From the NCBI RefSeq assembly GCF_032854445.1, contig NW_027018237.1, positions 1-53,357 on the forward strand: a stretch of DNA of 53,357 bases, written 5' to 3'. Shown piece by piece: positions 14,270 to 24,013 of the stretch. This stretch comes from Liolophura sinensis. Lineage: Eukaryota > Mollusca > Polyplacophora > Chitonida > Chitonidae. Made by a program: the position numbers and the translations under genes. The notes below the pieces were generated by a model. The model ran no database searches. It saw nothing but the letters and a program-made list of their open reading frames with translations, and was not told the origin of the DNA. Position 1 is the stretch's first letter; the number at the start of each line of letters is the position of its first letter.

Positions 14270-16437
14270 AATCACGTGCCCAGCAACGGCTCTTACTCCA
14301 TGGAAACCAGGGAAATTTGCAATTTTTCAACAGCTGCCGATGCCTGGCTCAATTCTGCATCTTTTGGCACCTTACTGAAGTGGGTCAGTGTTCAGTTGTA
14401 CTTTTTACAGCAGACTGTATCAAGTACCTTGTGTTTTTCACGTACAAATGGTGTGGTTTTTCTACACGTAGATAAAGACATTGAGATTGTCTTGCACTTA
14501 GAAGTAAGACAATTGCTGGGTGAGTTAAATGGGCTTAGCCCAAAGATTTCAGGTCTTCTGGGCTACCGAAGGGCACATAACTTATAGTCAAAATTGAATA
14601 TAGTAATGACCAGTCGCGATTGTACAGAGTACAGTGTAGCCGATTTCAATTAACAAAAAGACCAGGCAAAAATGCAAAAGTGGAAAAAACTGTTCCAGTG
14701 CTGCTGGTAAGAGGCTAATCCGACGTATTTTGTGACAAGAAATCGAATGGTGCAAACTGCGTTGCTCTCCGACCAATACTTTTGGCTGTAGCGACAATTC
14801 AATGATCATTGATGTCATAATCACGTGCCCAGCAGCGGCTCTTACTCCATGGAAACCAGGGATATTTGCAATTTTTTAACAGCTGCCGATGCCTGGCCCA
14901 ATTCCGCATCTTTTGGCACCTTATAAATGTGGGTCAGTGTTTAGTTGTAGTTTTTACAGCAGACTGTATCAAGTACCTTGTGTTTTTCATGTATAAATGG
15001 TCTGGTTTTTCTACACGTAGATAAAGACATTGAGATTGTCCTGTACTTAGATGTAAGACAATTGCTGGGTGAATTAAATGGGCTTAGCCCAAAGATTTCA
15101 GGTCTTCTGGGCTACCGAAGGGCACATAACTTATAGTCAAAAGTTGAATATAGTAATGACCAGTCGCGATTGTACAGAGTACAGTGTAGCCGATTTCAAT
15201 TAACAAAAAGACCAGGCAAAAATGCAAAAGTGGAAAAACTGTTCCAGTGCTGCTGGTAAGAGGCTAATCCGACGTATTTTGTGACGAGAAATCGAATGGT
15301 GCAAACCGCGTTGCTCTCCGACCAATCCTTTTGGCTGTAGTGACAATTGAATGATTATTTATGTCATAATCACGTGCCCAGCAACGGCTCTTACTCCATG
15401 GAAACCTGGGAAATTTGCAATTTTTCAACAGCTGCCCGATTCCTGGCTCAATTCCGCATCTTTTGGCACCTTACTGAAGTGGGTCAGTGTTCAGTTGTAC
15501 TTTTTACAGCAGACTGTATCAAGTACCTTGTGTTTTTCACGTACAAATGGTGTGGTTTTTCTACACGTAGATAAGACATTGAGATTGTCCTTGCACTTAG
15601 AAGTAAGGCAATTGCTGGGTGAGTTAAATGGGCTTAGCCCAAAGATTTCAGGTCTTCTGGGCTACCGAAGGCACATAACTTATAGTCAAAAGTTGAATAT
15701 AGTAATGACCAGTCGCGATGGTACATAGTACAGTGTAGCCGATTTCAATTAACAAAAAGACCAGGCAAAAATGCAAAATTGGAAAAATTGTTCCAGTGCT
15801 GGTGGTAAGAGGCTAATCCGACGTATTTTGTGACGACAAATCGAATGGTGCAATCGCGTTGCTCTCCGACCAATACTTTTGCTGTAGTGACAATTGAATG
15901 ATCATTTATGTCATAATCACGTGCCCAGCAACGGCTCTTAACTCCATGGAAACCAGGGAAATTTGCAATTTTTCAACAGCTGCCGATTCCTGGCTCAAAT
16001 CCGCATCTTTTGGCACCTTACTGAAGTGGGTCAGTGTTCAGTTGTACTTTTTACAGCAGACTGTATCAAGTACCTTGTGTTTTTCACGTACAAATGGTGT
16101 GGTTTTTCTACACGTAGATAAAGACATTGAGATTGTCTTGCACTTAGAAGGTAAGGCAATTGCTGGGTGGAGTTAAATGGGCTTAGCCCAAAGATTTCAG
16201 GTCTTCTGGGCTACCGAAGGGCACATAACTATAGTCAAAAGTTGATATAGTAATGACCAGTCGCGATGGTACATAGTACAGTGTAGCCGATTTCAATTAA
16301 CAAAAAGACCAGGCAAAAATGCAAAATTGGAAAAATTGTTCCAGTGCTGGTGGTAAGAGGCTAATCCGACGTATTTGGTGACGACAAATCGAATGGTGCA
16401 ATCCGCGTTGCTCTCCGACCAATACTTTTGGCTGTAG

Positions 16438-16463
16438 TGACAATTGAATGATCATTTATGTCA
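16438..16463. other. Imperfect palindrome at the unit boundary (present in nearly every unit)
   Basis: The perfect ten-base palindrome AATGATCATT (16,447-16,456) sits between an outer TGACA (16,438) and TGTCA (16,459), which can pair with a two-base bulge. The outer arms are kept in most units. The core varies to AATAATCATT, AATGATTATT or AATGAATATT. The E-box begins five bases beyond the right arm. A protein-binding dyad or a cruciform are both possible; the sequence alone does not decide. Confidence 0.55.
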
Positions 16464-16467
16464 TAAT

Positions 16468-16473
16468 CACGTG
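16468..16473. promoter_or_regulatory. E-box CACGTG in TCACGTG context (recurs once per unit)
   Basis: CACGTG is the binding core of bHLH-zip factors such as USF, MITF/TFE and MYC/MAX, and ATCACGTG is an extended match. By eye the site is CACGTG in about 84 of the 95 units that contain the position. It is CACATG in nine (units from 543, 7,133, 38,071, 39,169, 40,816, 43,012, 45,758, 48,507 and 50,156), still a CANNTG E-box. Only the units from 32,652 (CACGTC) and 41,365 (CACGTT) lose it. Function is not shown by the sequence. Confidence 0.4.
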
Positions 16474-16590
16474 CCCAGCAACGGCTCTTACTCCATGGAA
16501 ACCAGGGAAATTTGCAATTTTTCAACAGCTGCCGATTCCTGGCTCAATTCCGCATCTTTTGGCACCTTACTGAAGTGGGTCAGTGTTCAG

Positions 16591-16720
16591 TTGTACTTTT
16601 TACAGCAGACTGTATCAAGTACCTTGTGTTTTTCACGTACAAATGGTGTGGTTTTTCTACACGTAGATAAAGACATTGAGATTGTCTTGCACTTAGAAGT
16701 AAGGCAATTGCTGGGTGAGT
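16591..16720 (+). other. Exon-like interval: 3' splice-site-like and 5' splice-site-like motifs
   Basis: TTGTACTTTTTACAG (ending 16,605) is a good match to a metazoan 3' splice site. CTGG-GTGAGT (donor GT at 16,715) is a strong match to a 5' splice site. They bound a 109-nt interval that is open in the plus frame. Another acceptor-like tract, CAATTTTTCAACAG, ends at 16,528, and another donor-like site, CTG-GTAAGA, has its GT at 16,902. The motifs are preserved in most class A units. Many class B units alter the first tract to TTGTAGTTTTTACAG. No transcript evidence is available, so this is a motif observation only. Confidence 0.35.
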
Positions 16721-17013
16721 TAAATGGGCTTAGCCCAAAGATTTCAGGTCTTCTGGGCTACCGAAGGGCACATAACTTATAGTCAATAGTTGAATATAGT
16801 AATGACCAGTCGCGATGGTACATAGTACAGTGTAGCCGATTTCAATTAACAAAAAGACCAGGCAAAAATGCAAAAGTGGAAAAACTGTTCCAGTGCTGCT
16901 GGTAAGAGGCTAATCCGACGTATTTTGTGACGAGAAATCGAATGGTGCAAACCGCGTTGCTCTCCGACCAATCCTTTTGGCTGTAGTGACAATTGAATGA
17001 TCATTTATGTCAT

Positions 17014-20000
17014 AATCACGTGCCCAGCAACGGCTCTTACTCCATGGAAACCAGGGAAATTTGCAATTTTTCAACAGCTGCCGATTCCTGGCTCAATTCC
17101 GCATCTTTTGGCACCTTACTGAAGTGGGTCAGTGTTCAGTTGTACTTTTTACAGCAGACTGTATCAAGTACCTTGTGTTTTTCACGTACAAATGGTGTGG
17201 TTTTTCTACACGTAGATAAAGACATTGAGATTGTCTTGCACTTAGAAGTAAGGCAATTGCTGGGTGAGTTAAATGGGCTTAGCCCAAAGATTTCAGGTCT
17301 TCTGGGCAACCGAAGGGCACATAACTTATAGTCAGAAGTTGAATATAGTAATGACCAGTCGCGATGGTACATAGTACAGTGTAGCCGATTTCAATTAACA
17401 AAAAGACCAGGCAAAAATGCAAAATTGGAAAAATTGTTCCAGTGCTGGTGGTAAGAGACTAACCCGACGTATTTTGTGACGACAAATCGAATGGTGCAAT
17501 CCGCGTTGCTCTCCGACCAATACTTTTGGCTGTAGTGACAATTCAATGATCATTTATGTCATAATCACGTGCCCAGCAACGGCTCTTACTCCATGGAAAC
17601 CAGGGAAATTTGCAATTTTTCAACAGCTGCCGATTCCTGGCTCAATTCCGCATCTTTTGGCACCTTACTGAAGTGGGTCAGTGTTCAGTTGTACTTTTTA
17701 CAGCAGACTGTATCAAGTACCTTGTGTTTTTCACGTACAAATGGTGTATTTTTTCTACACGTAGATAAAGACATTGAGATTGTCTTGCACTTAGAAGTAA
17801 GGCAATTGCTGGGTGAGTTAAATGGGCTTAGCCCAAAGATTTCAGGTCTTCTGGGCTACCGAAGGGCACATAACTTATAGTCAAAATTGAATATAGTAAT
17901 GACCAGTTGCGATTGTACAGAGTACAGTGTAGCCGATTTCAAATAACAAAAAGACCAGGCAAAAATGAAAAAGTGGAAAAACTGTTCCAGTGCTGCTGGT
18001 AAGAGGCTAATCCGACGTATTTTGTGACGAGAAATCGAATGGTGCAAACCGCGTTGCTCTCCGACCAATACTTTTGGCTGTAGCGACAATTCAATGATCA
18101 TTGATGTCATAATCACGTGCCCAGCAACGGCTCTTACTCCATGGAAACCAGGGATATTTGCAATTTTTTAACAGCTGCCGATGCCTGGCCCAATTCCGCA
18201 TCTTTTGGCACCTTATAAATGTGGGTCAGTGTTTAGTTGTAGTTTTTACAGCAGACTGTATCAAGTACCTTGTGTTTTTCATGTACAAATGGTGTGGTTT
18301 TTCTACACGTAGATAAAGACATTAAGATTGTCCTGTACTTAGATGTAAGACAATTGCTGGGTGAGTTAAATGGGCTTAGCCCAAAGATTTCAGGTCTTCT
18401 GGGCTACCGAAGGGCACATAACTTATAGTCAAAAGTTGAATATAGTAATGACCAGTCGCGATTGTACAGAGTACAGTGTAGCCGATTTCAATTAACAAAA
18501 AGACCAGGCAAAAATGCAAAAGTGGAAAAACTGTTCCAGTGCTGCTGGTAAGAGGCTAATCCGACGTATTTTGTGACGAGAAATCGAATGGTGCAAACCG
18601 CGTTGCTCTCCGACCAATCCTTTTGGCTGTAGTGACAATTGAATGATCATTTATGTCATAATCACGTGCCAGCAACGGCTCTTACTCCATGGAAACCAGG
18701 GAAATTTGCAATTTTTCAACAGCTGCCGATTCCTGGCTCAATTCCGCATCTTTTGGCACCTTACTGAGTGGGTCAGTGTTCAGTTGTACTTTTTACAGCA
18801 GACTGTATCAAGTACCTTGTGTTTTTCACGTACAAATGGTGTGGTTTTTCTACACGTAGATAAAGACCATTGAGATTGTCTTGCACTTAGAAGTAAGGCA
18901 ATTGCTGGGTGAGTTAAATGGGCTTAGCCCAAAGATTTCAGGTCTTCTGGGCAACCGAAGGGCACATAACTTATAGTCAGAAGTTGAATATAGTAATGAC
19001 CAGTCGCGATGGTACAGAGTACAGTGTAGCCGATTTCAATTAACAAAAAGACCAGGCAAAAATGCAAAATTGGAAAAATTGTTCCAGTGCTGGTGGTAAG
19101 AGGCTAACCCGACGTATTTTGTGACGACAAATCGAATGGTGCAATCCGCGTTTGCTCTCCGACCAATACTTTTGGCTGTTGTGACAATTCAATGATCATT
19201 TATGTCATAATCACGTGCCCAGCAACGGCTCTTACTCCATGGAAACCAGGGAAATTTGCAATTTTTCAACAGCTGCCGATGCCTGGCTCAATTCCGCATC
19301 TTTTGGCACCTTACTGAAGTGGGTCAGTGTTCAGTTGTACTTTTTACAGCAGACTGTATCAAGTACCTTGTGTTTTTCACGTACAAATGGTGTATTTTTT
19401 CTACACGTAGATAAAGACATTGAGATTGTCTTGCACTTAGAAGTAAGGCAATTGCTGGGTGAGTTAAATGGGCTTAGCCCAAAGATTTCAGGTCTTCTGG
19501 GCTACCGAAGGGCACATAACTTATAGTCAAAATTGAATATAGTAATGACCAGTTGCGATTGTACAGAGTACAGTGTAGCCGATTTCAAATAACAAAAAGA
19601 CCAGGCAAAAATGAAAAAGTGGAAAAACTGTTCCAGTGCTGCTGGTAAGAGGCTAATCCGACGTATTTTGTGACGAGAAATCGAATGGTGCAAACCGCGT
19701 TGCTCTCCGACCAATACTTTTGGCTGTAGCGACAATTCAATGATCATGATGTCATAATCACGTGCCCAGCAACGGCTCTTACTCCATGGAAACCAGGGGT
19801 ATTTGCAATTTTTTAACAGCTGCTGATGCCTGGCCCAATTCCGCATCTTTTGGCACCTATAAATGTGGGTCAGTGTTTAGTTGTAGTTTTTACAGCAGAC
19901 TGTATCAAGTACCTTGTGTTTTTCATGTACAAATGGTGTGGTTTTTCTACACGTAGATAAAGACATTGAGATTGTCCTGTAGTTAGATGTAAGACAATTG

Positions 20001-20306
20001 CTGGGTGAGTTAAATGGGCTTAGCCCAAAGATTTCAGGTCTTCTGGGCTACCGAAGGGCACATAACTTATAGTCAAAAGTTGAATATAGTAATGACCAGT
20101 CGCGATTGTACAGAGTACAGTGTAGCCGATTTCAATTAACAAAAAGACCAGACAAAAATGCAAAAGTGGAAAAAAACTGTTTCCAGTGCTGCTGGTTAGA
20201 GGCTAATCGACGTATTTTGTGACGAGAAATCGAATGGTGCAAACCGCGTTGCTCTCCGACCAATCCTTTTGGCTGTAAGTGACAATTGAATGATCATTTA
20301 TGTCAT
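17014..20306 (+). repeat. Three-unit higher-order repeat, two copies (period about 1,646 bp)
   Basis: Units from 17,014, 17,563 and 18,111 (A A B) are repeated as units from 18,660, 19,209 and 19,756. Private variants travel with the period. GGGCAACCG with GTCAGAAGTTG appears at about 17,306 and 18,952. GGTGTATTTTTTC appears at about 17,743 and 19,389. CCAGTTGCGATTG appears at about 17,903 and 19,549. These shared differences show that the three units were duplicated as a block. Confidence 0.9.
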
Positions 20307-23049
20307 AATCACGTGCCCAGCAACGGCTCTTACTCCATGGAAACCAGGGAAATTTGCAATTTTTCAACAGCTGCCGATTCTGGCTCAATTCCGCATCTTT
20401 TGGCACCTTACTGAAGTGGGTCAGTGTTCAGTTGTACTTTTTACAGCAGACTGTATCAAGTACCTTGTAGTTTTTCACGTATAAATGGTGTGGTTTTTCT
20501 ACACGTAGATAAAGACATTGAGATTGTCTTGCACTTAGAAGTAAGGCAATGCTGGGTGAGTAAATGGGCTTAGCCCAAAGATTTCAGGTCTTCTGGGCTA
20601 CCGAAGGCACATAACTTATAGTCAAAATTGAATATAGTAATGACCAGTCGCGATTGTACAGAGTACAGTGTAGCCGATTTCAATTAACAAAAAGACCAGG
20701 CAAAAATGAAAAAGTGGAAAAAACTGTTCCAGTGCTGCTGGTAAGAGGCTAATCCGACGTATTTTATGACGAGAAATCGAATGGTGCAAACCGCGTTGCT
20801 CTCCGACCAATACTTTTGGCTGTAGCGACAATTCAATGATCATTGATGTCATAATCACGTGCCCCAGCAACGGCTCTTACTCCATGGAAACCAGGGATAT
20901 TTGCAATTTTTTAACAGCTGCCGATGCCTGGCCCAATTCCGCATCTTTTGGCACCTTATAAATGTGGGTCAGTGTTTAGTTGTAGTTTTTACAGCAGACT
21001 GTATCAAGTACCTTGTGTTTTTCATGTACAAATGGTGTGGTTTTTCTACACGTAGATAAAGACATTGAGATTGTCCTGTACTTAGATGTAAGACAATTGC
21101 TGGGTGAGTTAAATGGGCTGAGCCCAAAGATTTCAGGTCTTCTGGGCTACCGAAGGGCACATAACTTATAGTCAAAAGTTGAATATAGTAATGACCAGTC
21201 GCGATTGTACAGAGTACAGTGTAGCCGATTTTCAATTAACAAAAAGACCAGGCAAAATGCAAAAGTGGAAAAACTGTTCCAGTGCTGCTGGTAAGAGGCT
21301 AATCCGACGTATTTTGTGACGAGAAATCAAATGGTGCAAACCGCGTTGCTCTCCGACCAATCCTTTTGGCTGTAGTGACAATTGAATGATCATTTATGTC
21401 ATAATCACGTGCCCAGCAACGGCTCTTACTCCATGGAAACCAGGGAAATTTGCAATTTTTCAACAGCTGCCGATTCCTGGCTCAATTCCGCATCTTTTGG
21501 CACCTTACTGAAGTGGGTCAGTGTTCAGTTGTACTTTTTACAGCAGACTGTATCAAGTACCTTGTGTTTTTCACGTACAAATTGTCTGGTTTTTCTACAC
21601 GAAGATAAAGACATTGAGATTGTCTTGCACTTAGAAGTAAGGCAATTGCTGGGTGAGTTAATGGGCTTAGCCCAAAGATTTCAGGTCTTCTGGGCAACCG
21701 AAGGGCACATAACTTATAGTCCAAAATTGAATATAGTAATGACCAGTCGCGATTGTACAGAGTACAGTGTAGCCGATTTCAATTAACAAAAAGACCAGGC
21801 AAAAATGAAAAAGTGGAAAAACTGTTCCAGTGCTGCTGGTAAGAGGCAAATCCGACGTATTTTGTGACGAGAAATCGAATGGTGCAAACCGCGTTGCTCT
21901 CCGACCAATACTTTTGGCTGTAGCGACAATTGAATGATCATTGATGTCATAATCACGTGCCCAGCAACGGCTCTTACTCCATGGAAACCAGGGATTTTTG
22001 CAATTTTTTAACAGCTGCCGATGCCTGGCCCAATTCCGCATCTTTTGGCACCTTATAAATGTGGGTCAGTGTTTAGTTGTACTTTTTACAGCAGACTGTA
22101 TCAAGTACCTTGTGTTTTTCATGTACAAATGGTGTGGTTTTTCTACACGTAGATAAAGACATTGAGATTGTCCTGTACTTAGATGTAAGACAATTGCTGG
22201 GTGAGTTTAAATGGGCTTAGCCGAAAGATTTCAGGTCTTCTGGGCTACCGAAGGGCACATAACTATAGTCAAAAGTTGAATATAGTAATGACCAGTCGCG
22301 ATTGTACAGAGTACAGTGTAGCCGATTTCAATTAACAAAAAGACCAGGCAAAAATGCAAAAGTGGAAAAACTGTTCCAGTGCTGCTGGTAAGAGGCTAAT
22401 CCGACGTATTTTGTGACGAGAAATCGAATGGTAGCAAACCGCGGTTGCTCTCCGACCAATCCTTTTGGCTGTAGTGACAATTTGAATAATCATTTATGTC
22501 ATAATCACGTGCCCAGCAACGGCTCTTACTCCATGGAACCAGGGAAATTTGCAATTTTTCAACAGCTGCCGATTCCTGGCTCAATTCCGCATCTTTTGGC
22601 ACCTTACTGAAGTGGGTCAGTGTTCAGTTGTACTTTTTACAGCAGACTGTATCAAGTACCTTGTGTTTTTCACGTACAAATGGTGTGGTTTTTCTACACG
22701 TAGATAAAGACTTTGAGATTGTCTTGCACTTAGAAGTAAGGCAATTGCTGGGTGAGTTAAATGGGCTTAGCCCAAAGATTTCAGGTCTTCTGGGCTACCG
22801 AAGGGCACATAACTTATAGTCAAAAGTTGAATATAGTAATTGACCAGTCGCGATTGTACAGAGTACAGTGTAGCCGATTTCAATTAACAAAAAGACCAGG
22901 TAAAAATGCAAAATTCGAAAAACTGTTCAGTGCTGCTGGTAAGAGGCTAATCCGACGTATTTTGTGACGAGAAATCGAATGGTGCAAACCGCGTGCTCTC
23001 CGACCAATACTTTTGGCTGTAGCGACAATTCAATGAATATTGATGTCAT
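20307..23049 (+). repeat. Alternating A/B units (A B A B A)
   Basis: Units start at 20,307, 20,853, 21,403, 21,951 and 22,503 and alternate between class A and the CCTGTACTTAGATG type of class B, giving a local two-unit period of about 1,098 bp. One-base indels are frequent. Examples are GGCAATGCTGG at 20,546, GTGCCCCAGC at 20,859, GATTTTCAATT at 21,228 and GTTTAAATGG at 22,205. Confidence 0.82.
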
Positions 23050-24013
23050 AATCACGTGCCCAGCAACGGCCTCTTACTAAATGGAAACCAGGGATATTTG
23101 CAATTTTTTAACAGCTGCCGATGCTTGGCCCAATTTCGCATCTTTTGGCACCTTATAAATGTGGGTCAGTGTTTAGTTGTACTTTTTACAGCAGACTGTA
23201 TCAAGTACCCTTTTATGTACAAATGGTGTGGTTTTTCTACACGTAAATAAAGACATTGAGAATGTCTTGGACTTAGAAGTAACACAATTGCTGGGTGAGT
23301 TAAATGGGCTTGGCCCAAAGATTTCAGGTCTTCTGGGCTACCGAAGGGCACATAACTTATTAGTCAAAAGTTGAATGTAGTAATGACCAGTCGCGATTGT
23401 ACAGAGTACAGTGTAGCCGATTTCAATTAACAAAAAGACAAGGTAAAAATGCAAAAGTGGGGAAAAACTGTTCCAGTGCTGCTGGTAAGAGGCTAATCCG
23501 ACGTATTTTGTGACGAGAAATCGAATGGTGCAATCCGCGTTGCTCTCCGACCAATACTTTTGGCTGTAGCTGTGTGGTCTGTGGTCAGTTGTACTTTTTA
23601 CAGCAGACTGTATCAAGTTGTTTGTGTTTTTTATGTACAAATGGTGTGGTTTTTCTACATGTAGATAAAGACCATTGAGATTGTCTTGCACTTAGGAAGT
23701 AAGACAATTGCTGGGTGAGTTAAATGGGCTTAGCCGAAAGATTTGACGTCTTCTGGGCTACCGAAGGGCACATAACTTATAGTCAAAAGTTGAATATAGT
23801 AATGACCAGTCGAGATTGTAAAGAGTAAAGTGTAGCCGATTTCAATTAACAAAAAGACCAGGCAAAAATGCAAAAGTGGAAAAACTGTTCCAGTGCTGCT
23901 GGTAAGAGGCTAATCCGACGTATTTGTGACGAGAAATCAAATGGTGCAATCCGCGTTGCTCTCCGGACCAATACTTTTGGCTGTAGCGACAATTGAGTGA
24001 TCATTTATGTCAT
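23050..24013 (+). repeat. Class B unit joined to a truncated class C unit (about 134 bp missing)
   Basis: The unit starting at 23,050 is class B and lacks the usual TTGTGTTT before TTATGTAC (at 23,209-23,217). After GGCTGTAGC ending at 23,570 the sequence jumps directly to TGTGTGGTCTGTGGTCAG. The next unit therefore lacks its leader, E-box, CCATGG and mid-unit block. The two-unit step is 964 bp instead of 1,098, so about 134 bp is gone. The surviving part of the second unit is class C, with GTTGTTTGTG and the rare AAAGAGTAAAGTG. Confidence 0.88.

Larger units (their letters stand above)
14270..17013 (+). repeat. Five-unit stretch (A B A A A)
   Basis: Units start at 14,270, 14,819, 15,368, 15,915 and 16,465. 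The second is the TTGTAGTTTTTACAG type of B unit; the other four are class A. The units from 15,368 and 15,915 contain several one-base indels, for example at 15,573, 15,671 and 15,941. The last unit (16,465-17,013) is a clean 549-bp example and is used below as the reference for motif positions. Confidence 0.85.
16465..17013 (+). repeat. Reference 549-bp class A unit
   Basis: A representative full-length unit without indels. In order it holds an E-box (16,468), CCATGG, a pyrimidine-rich tract ending CAACAG (16,528), the class A mid-block (TTACTGAAGTGG), a second tract ending TTACAG (16,605), TACACGTAGATAAAG, CTGGGTGAGT (16,711), the palindrome GGGCTTAGCCC (16,726-16,736), GTACATAGTACAG, GGTAAGAGG (16,901), and a CCGACCAAT-TTTTGG segment before the next dyad. 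549 bp is exactly 183 codons, so every unit keeps the reading frame of the previous one unless it has an indel. Confidence 0.9.

Noticed and set aside
16466-16473. ATCACGTG as a yeast-type CDEI centromere element
   Set aside because: It fits the RTCACRTG pattern, but point centromeres of that kind belong to budding yeasts and no CDEII/CDEIII-like context is present. It is treated only as an E-box.
16444-16782. The recurrent 112-codon open frame of class A units as a multi-copy gene family
   Set aside because: It starts and stops at satellite-phase positions, is cut to 100 or 63 codons in many units, and is destroyed in all class B units by TAA and TAG. Differences between units are often non-synonymous. 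No domain was recognised and no promoter or terminator is specific to it.
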